Shown piece by piece: positions 8,510 through 17,538 of a stretch of DNA of 64,000 nt. The notes beneath the pieces were generated by a model. It saw only the letters and a list, made by a program, of their open reading frames with translations, did no database searches and was not told where the DNA came from. Within the stretch, counting starts at the first letter, position 1, and every line of letters starts with the position of its first letter. The position numbers and the translations under genes were made by a program. The stretch lies in contig JAKFWK010000001.1 of the NCBI GenBank assembly GCA_021732045.1, positions 62,001 to 126,000 of the forward strand. Reading direction: 5' to 3'. The stretch is from Sulfurimonas sp. (GTDB lineage Bacteria > Campylobacterota > Campylobacteria > Campylobacterales > Sulfurimonadaceae).

Positions 8510-8953
8510 CTATTCGTATGAAACTATTCTTGTTTTTTCACCATTTTGATGGCGTATGCTATCGTAAAGTTTCTGATGTTCTAATTTTTCACTATAGCTA
8601 ATTGGGGTTCTAAGTGATATGTATTCCACTAACTCACCATCCTTATAAACCCCAGAAATTATTGCTTTTACCCAATAAAAACCTCCGTCTTTTCTGATAT
8701 TTTTAACAACACCGCTCCACTGTTCTTTGTTTTTAATCTTTCCCCACAACTCTTTAAAAATACTCTTTGGCATATCTGGGTGTCTGACGATATTATGATG
8801 TTTTCCTAAAAGCTCTTCTGGTGCATATCCGCTGATTTGAGAAAATATCTCATTTACATATGTAATGTTTCCCTCAAGATCGGTTCTGGAGATGATGATT
8901 TCACCTTGAGGCACTTCTGTTTCAACTAAAAATTCACTTTTGCTATAGTCCAT
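8510..8953 (-). CDS. Single-PAS-domain sensor protein inside the nap operon
   Basis: This is a soluble 147-residue protein made of one PAS domain plus a short tail, resembling the Aer N-terminus: GNITYVNEIFSQISGYAPEE, then GKHHNIVRHPDMPKSIFKEL and WSGVVKNIRKDGGFYWVKA. Such Aer-like PAS domains often bind FAD and read redox state. There is no kinase, GGDEF or methyl-accepting domain, so its output must act through another protein; in Campylobacter, small PAS proteins pair with separate Aer-type receptors. Its place between napL and napD suggests it links nitrate respiration to taxis or regulation. An AAGGAG site precedes the ATG. Confidence 0.88.
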   Translation of the reverse strand: MDYSKSEFLVETEVPQGEIIISRTDLEGNITYVNEIFSQISGYAPEELLGKHHNIVRHPDMPKSIFKELWGKIKNKEQWSGVVKNIRKDGGFYWVKAIISGVYKDGELVEYISLRTPISYSEKLEHQKLYDSIRHQNGEKTRIVSYE

Positions 8954-8966
8954 CTTATGCTCCTTT

Positions 8967-9917
8967 TTATTTTATTTTATAAAGATTTACTATCTTATTA
9001 TTACTTGAGGTTAAAAACTCTTTTTCGCTAATAAATATAATATTTGATATTGTAGTATTGTTTCCGCCAAATATTCCGATTTGCATCTTTGTTGCTGTAT
9101 TAAAAATAGCCACATTGTTATTTTCGTCACACGAATAACCAGCTAAGTGCCCTTTTGGTGATAATCCTACGCTATAAACTAAAAACTGAGACTCTAGGCT
9201 ATATGCAGAGTTTGGTATCTGTGTGTATATGCCTATTTTTCTATCTTGTCCCGCTGTTATTACTAAACCATTTTTATAATCAATTTGAAAAATATTATCT
9301 AAGTTTTGCCCACCTAAAGTTTTTATCTTTTTTCCATTTTTTGTATCATAAATATGAATGTCACCACCCTCATCAGCAACAACCGTTTGTGTTCCAGTTT
9401 CATTTAGGCGAAAGTCTGAAAATCTACCACCACTAACTTGAACACGGTAGTTTTGCTTGGCCTTGGCTATATCATAAGAGATAAGCTCGTTACTAAGAAG
9501 TGCTAGTAATATAGTGTTTTGATCTAAATATTTTGCCTTAATGATACTTAATTTTTTTCTAGAATCAATTATTGTATTTTTTTGACTATTTTTATAGATA
9601 TTGACCCTACTAAATCCTTTTTCATCTTGAGAGAGAACCATGATGTCATCACCGATTTTATCTACAGAAAAAACTTTTGAATCAACGATGTCACCTTTAA
9701 AATCTTTAATTTTATCAACTTTTATCTTTTTGACTATTTTTTTTGTTTTATAATCAAATATATCAACAACTCCAGTATCTGTTGCGGCATATACTCTATT
9801 GTCTTTGTATATTAGATCAATTACGCCACCACTTGCTATGAAGCTTGACATTGGCTTATTTGTATTTTGAGAAAAAAGTGAAGTTATAAGAACCAATAGA
9901 AGCAAAATTTTATTCAT
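8967..9917 (-). CDS. napL: NapL, periplasmic beta-propeller protein of the nap operon
   Basis: The 316-residue protein has a cleavable signal peptide (MNKILLLLVLITSLFSQN) and repeated WD40/PQQ-like blades, for example DNRVYAATDTGVVDIFDYK, TQTVVADEGGDIHIYD and NGLVITAGQDRKIGIYT. This matches NapL, known from epsilonproteobacterial nap clusters, where it is reported as accessory rather than essential for nitrate reduction. It overlaps the end of napF by eight bases. A general WD-repeat protein is the alternative, but its place between napF and napD supports napL. Confidence 0.85.
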   Translation of the reverse strand: MNKILLLLVLITSLFSQNTNKPMSSFIASGGVIDLIYKDNRVYAATDTGVVDIFDYKTKKIVKKIKVDKIKDFKGDIVDSKVFSVDKIGDDIMVLSQDEKGFSRVNIYKNSQKNTIIDSRKKLSIIKAKYLDQNTILLALLSNELISYDIAKAKQNYRVQVSGGRFSDFRLNETGTQTVVADEGGDIHIYDTKNGKKIKTLGGQNLDNIFQIDYKNGLVITAGQDRKIGIYTQIPNSAYSLESQFLVYSVGLSPKGHLAGYSCDENNNVAIFNTATKMQIGIFGGNNTTISNIIFISEKEFLTSSNNKIVNLYKIK

Positions 9918-10401
9918 GAGCCAGTACCTTTATCTCTATTGCGTCTGTTGGACACCTACCTATACAAAAACCACAAGAAGTGCATTTGTCATTTATCTCA
10001 GGCTTAAACATCGCCTTAAAATCTATGGCATTATCTAAGCAGGGATCTTTGCATGAGAAACACATAGTCTGGTTCCAACTAAGACATTTTGTTTTGTTGA
10101 TTGTAATTCTAGAATTTATAACTCTTTTATTCTCAAGTTTTAAAACACCATATTCACAAGCATTGGCGCACTCGTCGCAATAGGTACAACCACCATTTAA
10201 AAAACTTAAATAGGGAGTTTTATCACTTGCTATTTTAATGATATCTTCTTCACAAACAGTGGCACATTTAGCGTCGCACTTGCTACACTCATTGAGAAAA
10301 AGAGATTCATCGCTGTTGTATGGTGGTCTGAGTAGATTTTCTTGCTTTGTCTTGCCAATAATTTTAAAGGCAAGAGAGCTAAATAGCTCTCTTCTTTGCA
10401 T
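9910..10401 (-). CDS. napF: NapF, multi-cluster ferredoxin
   Basis: NapF is a cytoplasmic iron-sulfur protein thought to help mature NapA or feed it electrons. The 163 residues carry four cysteine groups: CSKCDAKCATVC, CTYCDECANAC, a looser CLSWNQTMCFSCKDPC, and CTSCGFCIGRCP, consistent with up to four [4Fe-4S] clusters. The N-terminus MQRRELFSSL resembles the arginine-rich NapF start but lacks a hydrophobic stretch for export. The start overlaps the napB stop by one base and the end overlaps napL by eight. Confidence 0.92.
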   Translation of the reverse strand: MQRRELFSSLAFKIIGKTKQENLLRPPYNSDESLFLNECSKCDAKCATVCEEDIIKIASDKTPYLSFLNGGCTYCDECANACEYGVLKLENKRVINSRITINKTKCLSWNQTMCFSCKDPCLDNAIDFKAMFKPEINDKCTSCGFCIGRCPTDAIEIKVLAHE

Positions 10402-11108
10402 TAGTGATGTTCACTTCCGCCGCCAGCAGCAGAGTTTTTGTTTGCTATATCTTTTTCTGTTATAAAGCTATCTCCACCGATTACCGTATCTAGTGAATCT
10501 GTTAGAGTTGAGCCTTTCCAGTTAGATCTTGAAGCACCATCTTTTGATGTATACACAGCTTCAAATGTATTCTCTACAACTAAGTTACCTTGAGATTGTG
10601 GAGCATGACACTGAGTACAGTTAAATCTTGCATTTTGAAGCTCTTCACCTTTTTTGATTGAAACTTCATTTTTGTAGTTGTTTACTGGAATAAACACTTC
10701 CCCATCTTTAAGTTCAGCTCTTGGTCTAAAATCTGTAAAGTGTGACACAGGAATTGGTGTAGCACCAACGCTATCAGCTACTTCAGGTAAGTGACAACTC
10801 ACACATCTGTTGTCGTTACTTTTGATGGGTAGCATACCAATCGTATCGTGAGGAATCATAGGAGGTGCATCTTGAAATGCTCTTCTGATTTTTGTACTTG
10901 TTGTAGCTTGAGCTGTTCCATATTCAGTTTTTACAGCTATTGTGCTATCTTCTGTGTATATGTCAGTCTTTCTTAAACCCAAAGACTCTTCGGTTACAGT
11001 TTTTGTAGCTACATTTGCCTCTGATGATTTAAGTCCATCAGTGCCACAGCCAACCATTAGTAGCGCCCCAGCAACTAAACTAATCGTTATTTTATTTATT
11101 GCTCTCAT
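10401..11108 (-). CDS. napB: NapB, dihaem c-type cytochrome subunit of periplasmic nitrate reductase
   Basis: NapB passes electrons from the NapGH quinol dehydrogenase to NapA. Two haem-binding motifs are present: CVSCH at residues 102-106 and CTQCH at 164-168, with His87 and His123 as candidate axial ligands. The surrounding text PPMIPHDTIGMLPI and PVSHFTDFRPR is typical of NapB. The signal sequence is unusual: ALLMVGCGTDG places a Cys at position 21 in a lipobox-like setting, so the protein could be lipid-anchored instead of freely soluble. It overlaps the end of napH by 17 bases. Confidence 0.95.
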   Translation of the reverse strand: MRAINKITISLVAGALLMVGCGTDGLKSSEANVATKTVTEESLGLRKTDIYTEDSTIAVKTEYGTAQATTSTKIRRAFQDAPPMIPHDTIGMLPIKSNDNRCVSCHLPEVADSVGATPIPVSHFTDFRPRAELKDGEVFIPVNNYKNEVSIKKGEELQNARFNCTQCHAPQSQGNLVVENTFEAVYTSKDGASRSNWKGSTLTDSLDTVIGGDSFITEKDIANKNSAAGGGSEHH

Positions 11109-11937
11109 TTTTTTCTCCCGTTTTTTTATTTTTTGCTAGACCTCGTATTGAAAAACCAAGAGCGTCATCATCACAAACCTCTATACATCTAGCACAATTT
11201 GTGCATTCGCCAGAGAGAACAGGAATGCTCTCCTTGCCAATCATATATAGAACTTGTTGTTCAGGACAAACTACTTTGCATTTCATACATAAAGTACAAT
11301 TCTCTTCGTTATGATGTACTCGTATTAAACTTAACTTTCCAACTATAGAATAAAAGCCACCAAGTGGGCATATATGTCCACACCACCCATTTTTTAAAAC
11401 AAATAGGTCTAAAAGAAAAATGATGAGCATCGCTGCCCATCCAAAACCCAAACCAAACACAATACCTCTATGAAGCATAGAGATTGGTGATATAAATTCA
11501 AAAGCAGTGATACCCATAGCGAACGATAGTACCAAGCTTAGCGCTAAAACCCAATATCTCATGTTTCTTGATGCTGGTTGTTTTTTTGAGATCGCATCAA
11601 CTCCCAGTTTTCTTCTAAGGAGTGCTGCTGCGTCCGTAACTATATTTATAGGACAAACCCAACTACAAAAAGAGCGACCACCAATCAAAAGGTAAAATAG
11701 AGTGACAATAAAAGCGCCCACAAGCAAGTCAGTTGCCAAAATGGCTCCCGCTGCTACCATTTGTAAAAGAGCATAAGGATCACTTAGTGGAACAATGCCC
11801 AAAAATAGTGATGAGCTAAGATTACCCATCAGAAGAGTCCAACCCCAAGCATTTGCTCCAAAGTATAAAAACAGAACTCCAAACTGAGTTGTTCTTCTTA
11901 AAATAAGGTATCGGTAGCTATTCCATAACTTCGTCAT
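11092..11937 (-). CDS. napH: NapH, membrane iron-sulfur subunit of the quinol dehydrogenase
   Basis: NapH sits in the inner membrane and, with NapG, oxidises menaquinol and sends electrons to NapB. The 281-residue protein has four main transmembrane segments, the two conserved loops CSWVCPIN and CGHICPLGG, and a C-terminal cytoplasmic ferredoxin domain with CTLCMKCKVVCP and CTNCARCIEVC for two [4Fe-4S] clusters. The start overlaps the napG stop by one base and the end overlaps the napB start. NapGH replaces NapC in Campylobacterota, and no napC is present here. Confidence 0.95.
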   Translation of the reverse strand: MTKLWNSYRYLILRRTTQFGVLFLYFGANAWGWTLLMGNLSSSLFLGIVPLSDPYALLQMVAAGAILATDLLVGAFIVTLFYLLIGGRSFCSWVCPINIVTDAAALLRRKLGVDAISKKQPASRNMRYWVLALSLVLSFAMGITAFEFISPISMLHRGIVFGLGFGWAAMLIIFLLDLFVLKNGWCGHICPLGGFYSIVGKLSLIRVHHNEENCTLCMKCKVVCPEQQVLYMIGKESIPVLSGECTNCARCIEVCDDDALGFSIRGLAKNKKTGEKNESNK

Positions 11938-12728
11938 TAGTATAAATCCCCCGAACCACTATTTAAAGAGTCAACAGCACTCTTCTCGCTAATCTTAGTT
12001 TCTGACTTTATCTCTTTAGCATCTTCGAGACGCTTCTCATCATTTTTATCCCAACCCTTGATGTAGTGACTGCCAACTCTACCCATTGCAACTTCATTTG
12101 GAAGTACAAAGATAGCAGGTTTTTCAGTTACACAAGCTTTTTCACAAAGTCCACAACCGATACAAGCATCTGCATGAACAACTGGTGTTAAAAACGCATG
12201 TTTACCAGTTCTTTCGTTTCTATTATACTCTATAGTTATTGCTTTTCCTAAAATCGGACAAGCTCTATAGCAGGCATCACACTGAATTCCCCAAAACGCT
12301 ATACAGCTCTCTTTATCAACAATTGCAAGACCCATGTCTGCTTTATAGATATCAAGAACTCCATTTGTTGTAACACTAGATTCACTTAATGCCCCAGTAG
12401 GACATACTGGAACACATGGAATATCTGGACACATATAACAAGGTATATCTCTAGGAATAAAATATGGAGTTCCTAGAGGTTTGTGATCACCTGGTTTGGC
12501 AAGCAATAGTGTATTGTAAGGACAAGCTTCAACACAAAGCCCGCATTTAATACATGTTTTTAAAAAATTACTCTCTTTTATGGCCCCTGGCGGACGAAGG
12601 ATAAGCCCAGACGCTGTAACTTCACTTACATACGCACTCCAAACAAAACCTCCAAGTGCTGTTATTCCAGCACCTCTTGCCATATTTAAGATAAATTTTC
12701 TTCTATCACTTGTTGCTTTATTTTCCAT
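11937..12728 (-). CDS. napG: NapG, periplasmic iron-sulfur subunit of the quinol dehydrogenase
   Basis: NapG is a four-cluster ferredoxin that works with NapH on the outer face of the membrane. It has a twin-arginine type start (SDRRKFILNMARGAG) and the clusters CIKCGLCVEACP, CYMCPDIPCVPVCP, CDACYRACP and CIGCGLCEKAC. The open frame continues to a GTG at 12749, but those codons lie in a hairpin-forming spacer; the ATG at 12728 gives the normal MENKATSDRR start and is preferred, though its ribosome binding site is weak. The napA stop lies 54 bases upstream, and an inverted repeat fills the gap. Confidence 0.94.
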   Translation of the reverse strand: MENKATSDRRKFILNMARGAGITALGGFVWSAYVSEVTASGLILRPPGAIKESNFLKTCIKCGLCVEACPYNTLLLAKPGDHKPLGTPYFIPRDIPCYMCPDIPCVPVCPTGALSESSVTTNGVLDIYKADMGLAIVDKESCIAFWGIQCDACYRACPILGKAITIEYNRNERTGKHAFLTPVVHADACIGCGLCEKACVTEKPAIFVLPNEVAMGRVGSHYIKGWDKNDEKRLEDAKEIKSETKISEKSAVDSLNSGSGDLY

Positions 12729-12731
12729 TTT

Positions 12732-12763
12732 AGTGGGTGCGCTTCGCACTAGGCAAAGCCACT
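12732..12763. repeat. Compound inverted repeat in the napA-napG spacer
   Basis: Outer arms AGTGG (12732-12736) and CCACT (12759-12763) enclose a tight hairpin GTGCG-CTT-CGCAC (12737-12749). It is much richer in GC than its surroundings. It occupies nearly the whole spacer between napA and napG and resembles a small REP-like palindrome, or an mRNA-stabilising element that lets the abundant napA message persist. I found no second copy in the window. Confidence 0.55.
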
Positions 12764-12782
12764 TATCCTTTATTTATAGTTG

Positions 12783-15605
12783 TTATGCTTTGTAAATTTT
12801 TACAGCACATTTTTTAAAGTCTGTCTGTTTTGACATTGGACAAGTTGCATCTAAACAAACTTTGTTGATAAATACATTTTCGTCAAACCAAGGAACAAAC
12901 ACTAAGCCTCTTGGAGGTCTGTTTCTACCACGAGTCTCAACTCTAGCTTTAACTTTACCACGGCGAGATTCAACCCAGCATAAACCACCCTGTTTAAGAT
13001 CTTTTTTCTTAGCATCTTCGGGGTGCATATAACACAATGCTTCAGGTACTGCACGGAAAAGTTCAGGCACACGCATAGTCATAGTTCCTGAGTGCCAGTG
13101 CTCTAAAACACGACCAGTACATAACCATGTATCGTAGTGTGCATCTGGCATTTCTGGTGGATCCATGTATGGACGAGCAAAGATTTTAGCTTTATTTTCA
13201 AGTGATTTTTCTTTAGTATCTTTGTCTACGCCATGTAAATTACCGCTTTTTAGTGATTTAGCGATTTTTCCATAGAATGCGTGAGTATCATTTGTACCTT
13301 TAGCTGCTTTTGCTGCATATGGGTCATACTTAGTATTAAATCTCCAAGAAGTCTCTTTTCCATCAACAACAGGCCACTTAAGACCACGAACTTTATGGTA
13401 CATATCAAATGGTGCAAGGTCATGACCATGTCCGCGAGTAAATGACGCGTACTCTTCAAAAAGATATTTTTGAATAAAGAAACCATACCCTTTAAATACT
13501 TTTCCATCACTTCCAATAACATTTCTGCTATCACCGCTAGCTTCAGTATTGTCATATCCTCTTTGGATAGGGTCATTTTGATCAACTTTATAAGATTTAG
13601 CAATTTTGTTAGCAAATAGAATCTCAAACATTGTAGTGTTTTCGTTATAGCCCATAGCTTTTGCTTTTTCAATCATACTTGGAAGAGCGTCTTTTCTTGG
13701 ACCAGATGGTGCATATCCGCCCCATACATCTTTAACCGTAAATCTTTTTGAAAGCTCAACCCACTGCCATGAATCACTCATAGCATCTCCAACTGGAAGA
13801 ACTTGTTGTCTCCAATGTTGTGTGCGGCGCTCAGCATTTCCATAAGCTCCCCATTTCTCATAAATCATGGCAGAAGGTAAGATAAGGTCAGAAACTTTAG
13901 CTGATATACCAGGATATCCATCAGAAGTAACGATAAAGTTATCCATCTCTCTAGCTGCTTTAATCCAGTGATGAGCACTTGCAGAATCTTGATAAGGATT
14001 ACAAACATTTACCCATGCAAATTTGATTAATCCATCTTCAATATCACGGTGAATTTTCATAATATGTTGAACACCTACAGGATTGATTGTTCCTTCTGGA
14101 ACCATCCATTTGTTCTCAGTAGTTTTTCTATGTGCAGGATTTTCTATCATCATGTCGGCTGGAAGTCTATGAGTAAATGTACCAACTTCACGAGCAGTAC
14201 CGCAAGCTGATGGTTGACCAGTTAGAGAAAATGCTCCAGAACCAGGAACAGCTTGTTTATTAAGCATAAAGTGAACATTATAAGAGAGTGTGTTTACCCA
14301 TGAACCGCGTGTATGTTGGTTCATACCCATTGTCCAGAAAGATACAACTTTTCTACCTTTTTCAATGTAGAGGTTAGCTAATGTTTGAAGTTTTACTTTG
14401 AAATCTTCCATACTTTCATCAGGGTTACCTTTTACAATAGCTGCTGTATACTCAAGAGTGTATGGCTCTAATGATTTTTTATAATCTTCAAAAGAGATTT
14501 CCCAGTGACCAAGTGTTCCAGGAATATTTGTCATTGTATCGCCAGCTTTGTAACCATATGGCTCTAATGCAGGACCCTCTTTTTTAGAAACTACTTTCTT
14601 CATCTCTTTGCTGACAGTTTCCATCTCAAGAGCTGTGTATTTTCCATCTTTTACTGATTTTTCATCACTTCTTCTCATTCCATAGCCAATATTTACGGGA
14701 CCAGCTGCGAAAATCATATGTTTTTTAACAAAATTCCAATCAATGATTTTCTCTGCATCATCTCTCATTACAATCTCTCTTGCAATGTAGTTCCATAAAG
14801 CCCCGTCAGTGTTTGGCGAGAAGATAATCTCAATATCAGCTAAATCAGAAGTTCTGTGAGTATAAGTTTGGATAGATATAACTTTTACTCTATCTGGCTT
14901 AGATAGTTTTCTGTCAGTTACACGAGTCCATAAAATAGGGTGCATCTCTGCCATATTTGAACCCCAAGATACGATTGTGTCGGTTAGTTCAATATCATCG
15001 TAGCAACCAGAAGGCTCATCAACACCAAAAGTCTGGTAAAAACCAACAACGGCAGATGCCATACAATGTCTTGCATTTGGATCAAAAGCGTTTGAACGGA
15101 ATCCAGCTTTCATCATCTTTTGTGCTGCATAACCTTCCATGATAGTGTATTGCCCAGAAGCAAAAACTCCAACAGCCTCAGGTCCGCCATGTTTTAGTGC
15201 TTTTTTGATGTTAACTTCCATCTCATCAAAAGCTCTGCTCCAAGAAACAGGAGTAAACTTACCTTTTTTGTCAAATTTGCCATCAGCGCCAACTCTAAGT
15301 AGTGGTTGAGTCAATCTATCTGCACCGTACATAATCTTAGCATTAAAGTAACCCTTAATACAGTTAAGACCACGGTTTACTGGTGCTGCAGGGTCTCCCT
15401 TAACAGCAACAATTTTACCATTTTTTGTTGCCATCATAATTCCACAACCTGTACCACAGAAACGACAAGCTGCCTTATCCCATCTCCAATCTCCTTCAGC
15501 TTTAGCTGCTGCTGCTTCAAGCTCAGCTGGTACGCTCATACCGATAGCTGCCGCTGCAGATGCTGCTGCTGAACTTTTAAGAAATTCTCTTCTTGAAAGT
15601 GACAT
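12783..15605 (-). CDS. napA: NapA, catalytic subunit of periplasmic nitrate reductase
   Basis: NapA reduces nitrate to nitrite in the periplasm using a molybdenum bis-MGD cofactor and one [4Fe-4S] cluster. It starts with a twin-arginine signal ([17 protein letters not shown]) followed by the cluster motif CRFCGTGCG (Cys47, Cys50, Cys54) with a fourth Cys in GLNCIKGY. The molybdenum ligand Cys is in [10 protein letters not shown] near residue 181. The protein has 940 residues; the extra length against the approximately 830-residue E. coli enzyme is typical of Campylobacterota. AGGAG lies six bases before the ATG. It is the first gene of a ten-gene operon that encodes its electron donors and maturation factors. 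Confidence 0.97.
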   Translation of the reverse strand: MSLSRREFLKSSAAASAAAAIGMSVPAELEAAAAKAEGDWRWDKAACRFCGTGCGIMMATKNGKIVAVKGDPAAPVNRGLNCIKGYFNAKIMYGADRLTQPLLRVGADGKFDKKGKFTPVSWSRAFDEMEVNIKKALKHGGPEAVGVFASGQYTIMEGYAAQKMMKAGFRSNAFDPNARHCMASAVVGFYQTFGVDEPSGCYDDIELTDTIVSWGSNMAEMHPILWTRVTDRKLSKPDRVKVISIQTYTHRTSDLADIEIIFSPNTDGALWNYIAREIVMRDDAEKIIDWNFVKKHMIFAAGPVNIGYGMRRSDEKSVKDGKYTALEMETVSKEMKKVVSKKEGPALEPYGYKAGDTMTNIPGTLGHWEISFEDYKKSLEPYTLEYTAAIVKGNPDESMEDFKVKLQTLANLYIEKGRKVVSFWTMGMNQHTRGSWVNTLSYNVHFMLNKQAVPGSGAFSLTGQPSACGTAREVGTFTHRLPADMMIENPAHRKTTENKWMVPEGTINPVGVQHIMKIHRDIEDGLIKFAWVNVCNPYQDSASAHHWIKAAREMDNFIVTSDGYPGISAKVSDLILPSAMIYEKWGAYGNAERRTQHWRQQVLPVGDAMSDSWQWVELSKRFTVKDVWGGYAPSGPRKDALPSMIEKAKAMGYNENTTMFEILFANKIAKSYKVDQNDPIQRGYDNTEASGDSRNVIGSDGKVFKGYGFFIQKYLFEEYASFTRGHGHDLAPFDMYHKVRGLKWPVVDGKETSWRFNTKYDPYAAKAAKGTNDTHAFYGKIAKSLKSGNLHGVDKDTKEKSLENKAKIFARPYMDPPEMPDAHYDTWLCTGRVLEHWHSGTMTMRVPELFRAVPEALCYMHPEDAKKKDLKQGGLCWVESRRGKVKARVETRGRNRPPRGLVFVPWFDENVFINKVCLDATCPMSKQTDFKKCAVKIYKA

Positions 15606-15667
15606 TTTTTCTCCTAGTTGATAATTTTAAAATAGAATTAAAAATTAAATCTATTTCATTTTTTTTA

Positions 15668-15683
15668 TTAATGTGTCCATTAA
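15668..15683. promoter_or_regulatory. Perfect dyad upstream of napA, candidate CRP/FNR-family operator
   Basis: TTAATG-tgtc-CATTAA is a perfect 16-base palindrome centred 70 bases before the napA start codon. The geometry (two five-base half sites TTAAT/ATTAA six bases apart) is that of CRP-type sites, and the TTAAT half site resembles those of CRP/FNR relatives in anaerobic metabolism. Campylobacterota control nap genes through such regulators. The assignment to a particular factor is inference. Confidence 0.5.
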
Positions 15684-15859
15684 CGGCTAAATATTATCAC
15701 TTTAAGCTTTAAATTTCTTTAGTAAACATTAGTTTTAAAGTTAAGTTATACTTTATTTTAAAAAATTGTAGATATAAGTAACACTTAGAATTTTCATCAT
15801 TGTTTGGTATGGTTACTCAGTTTTTATTTATAAACCGTAATTATCATTCCTTGCATAAA

Positions 15860-15886
15860 TATTTGTAATTATGATGATTACAAATA
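15860..15886. promoter_or_regulatory. Perfect ten-base inverted repeat in the napA upstream region
   Basis: TATTTGTAAT and ATTACAAATA are exact reverse complements separated by seven bases (TATGATG). The AT-rich dyad with a TAATTAT core has some likeness to Fur/PerR-type boxes, and a half-site-like GTAATTATCATT lies just upstream at about 15838. It is some 255 bases before napA and 455 before the permease gene, so which gene it serves is unclear. Confidence 0.45.
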
Positions 15887-16341
15887 AATTTTATTCTCTT
15901 ATATAGTATTTTATAATTTATTAAATACGATAAAATATTATATGTAAAACCATTTAAAATGGCTATTTAAGGCGAATTTATTATAAATATTTTTTTATTA
16001 TTATTATCTTTTTTGTATCTGTTATTTTAGGTTGAATACATAATTTTTTAATTCAATCCGATTGCTAATAATCTATTTTCTAAAATAAAATAATTTTATA
16101 AAATTTGTACTACTAAAAATAAGAATTTATTTTAGTAAAATATTAAGTTTTACTTGATTTTTTATATGGTTTATGTATCTTTCTTTGGTGTGAAATGGCT
16201 AAAAATAGCCTTTAACTTAATTATAGCTTTGTCTGTATCTTTGTAAAAGATTCTAAAAAATCAGACAAACAAATATCTATAAAAACATCTATCATCACAA
16301 AATAGTTTGTATAATTAGTTTAAAAATAGAGAGTTAAATAA

Positions 16342-17229
16342 ATGAACAACAGAGAAAATCAAATGCGTTATTTTATACTTATGATAGTTGCTATGCTTTT
16401 TTGGGGAACTTCATGGACGGCTGGAAAAGTTGCAGCGGCGCATTCTCATGCTGAAGTTGCGGCTTTTTGGCGGTATGGCATCTCATTTATGGCTCTTTTG
16501 CCTGTTGTTTGGTATCTTAAAACTCCACTTAAATCAGATAAAATAGGGTATATTTATATGCTTATTGCTGGGCTTTTGACCTCACTTTTTAACTATCTCT
16601 TTTTTGCAGGACTGGCTCACGGTGCAGCTGGATATGGTGGAACTATGGTTACCTCTCTCGCGCCAATATTTACATATTTGATGTCTATTACCATTTTAGG
16701 CACTAAAGTGACAAGCAGACAAGTTATAGCGCTTTTTATTGGTATTTTTGGAGCGCTGATTTTGCTACGCATACCATTTGAAGGTTTTGCATTTTTAAAT
16801 GTAGAGAGCTCATACTTTTTAGGATGCGCTGCTGTTTGGGCACTAGTTACTATCTTTTCTCAAAAGGCCTCATCCCGAACAAATCCTATGTTTTACTCGC
16901 TTGTAGTTTTTGGCATAACAGGCTTTACAAATATGATATTCGCACTCCCATACCATCCATTTGATTTTGGCTCTTATGACGCTATTTTTTGGGAAAATAT
17001 CACCTTTATAGGCGTAATCCCAGGGGCTTTTGCCACCACGCTTTACTTTATCTCAGCCGCAAAGATAGGAGCACACAAAACGGGCGTTTTTATGTTTATA
17101 GTCCCCATCGGCGCTATCGCTTCAAGCTGGTTTGTTTACGGTGAAAACCTAGCGGTCTCAACGCTTATAGGGTGTCTACTTGCCTTTGTGGCGGTTGTGC
17201 TTTTTAATATGAAGAAGAGTAAAAAGTAA
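16342..17229 (+). CDS. EamA/DMT-family transporter (drug/metabolite exporter)
   Basis: This is a ten-helix inner-membrane permease made of two EamA repeats. The first opens with MLFWGTSWTAGKVAA, the classical WG(T/S) start of the family, and the second begins near residue 150 (FLGCAAVWALVTIFSQKASS). It has 295 residues, the normal length, and ends with a lysine-rich tail. Members export amino acids or other small metabolites; the substrate cannot be told. It stands alone, divergent from nap and followed by decayed sequence. Confidence 0.88.
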   Translation: MNNRENQMRYFILMIVAMLFWGTSWTAGKVAAAHSHAEVAAFWRYGISFMALLPVVWYLKTPLKSDKIGYIYMLIAGLLTSLFNYLFFAGLAHGAAGYGGTMVTSLAPIFTYLMSITILGTKVTSRQVIALFIGIFGALILLRIPFEGFAFLNVESSYFLGCAAVWALVTIFSQKASSRTNPMFYSLVVFGITGFTNMIFALPYHPFDFGSYDAIFWENITFIGVIPGAFATTLYFISAAKIGAHKTGVFMFIVPIGAIASSWFVYGENLAVSTLIGCLLAFVAVVLFNMKKSKK

Positions 17230-17426
17230 GTAAAATTCAAATATCTTCTATTGCTCTTAATATCTTGAATGAAAATGTGTACGAAATTAACAAACATATA
17301 AATAACATTTTACGCTCTTTTTGGCATAGTAAAGTATGTCGATTTGTCATATTTTTAAATAAATTTTAATTTTATTGATATGGTGTTAAAAAGCAAAAAA
17401 TTGCTTCCACAAAATATGAGATGCTC
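17230..17426. other. Non-coding stretch leading into decayed genes
   Basis: I see no gene here. The only structure is a hairpin AAGCAA-AAAA-TTGCTT at 17391-17406 just before the first gene remnant. Confidence 0.5.
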
Positions 17427-17537
17427 ATGGAAAAAAATTTGCAAAATAGAGAATTTATAGACTTTGTAAAAAATATTAAACAGAAGATATATGGTGCAAA
17501 ATCAAAAGCGATACTCTTGGCAAACAGGATGATTTAA
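17427..17537 (+). pseudogene. N-terminal remnant of a DUF1016 (YhcG-type, PDDEXK) gene
   Basis: A 36-codon frame encodes a peptide with FIDFVKNIKQKIYGAKSKAI followed by LLANRMI and a stop. The pattern of an IKQ(R/K)I motif, then A(Q/K)xKA and N about eight residues later, matches the N-terminal DUF1016 domain of YhcG-like proteins, which normally continue for 300 residues or more. Everything after the first helices is gone. DUF1016 proteins are often associated with mobile DNA and restriction loci, so this may mark an old insertion. The identification rests on a short stretch and is moderate only. Confidence 0.45.
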
Positions 17538-17538
17538 A

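Larger units (their letters stand above)
15606..16341. other. 736-bp AT-rich spacer between divergent napA and permease genes
   Basis: No convincing gene is present; all frames are broken and the base composition is extremely AT-rich. It must hold the nap promoter (right to left) and the permease promoter (left to right). Visible structures are the 16-base dyad at 15668, a ten-base inverted repeat at 15860-15886, a palindrome CCATTT-A-AAATGG at 15950-15962, and a hairpin GGCTA-AAAA-TAGCC at 16197-16210. Its length is out of proportion to its neighbours and it may be the remains of lost genes. Confidence 0.6.

Noticed and set aside
13250..13672. Minus-strand frame of 140 codons inside napA
   Set aside because: It runs in another frame of napA and shows no family pattern.
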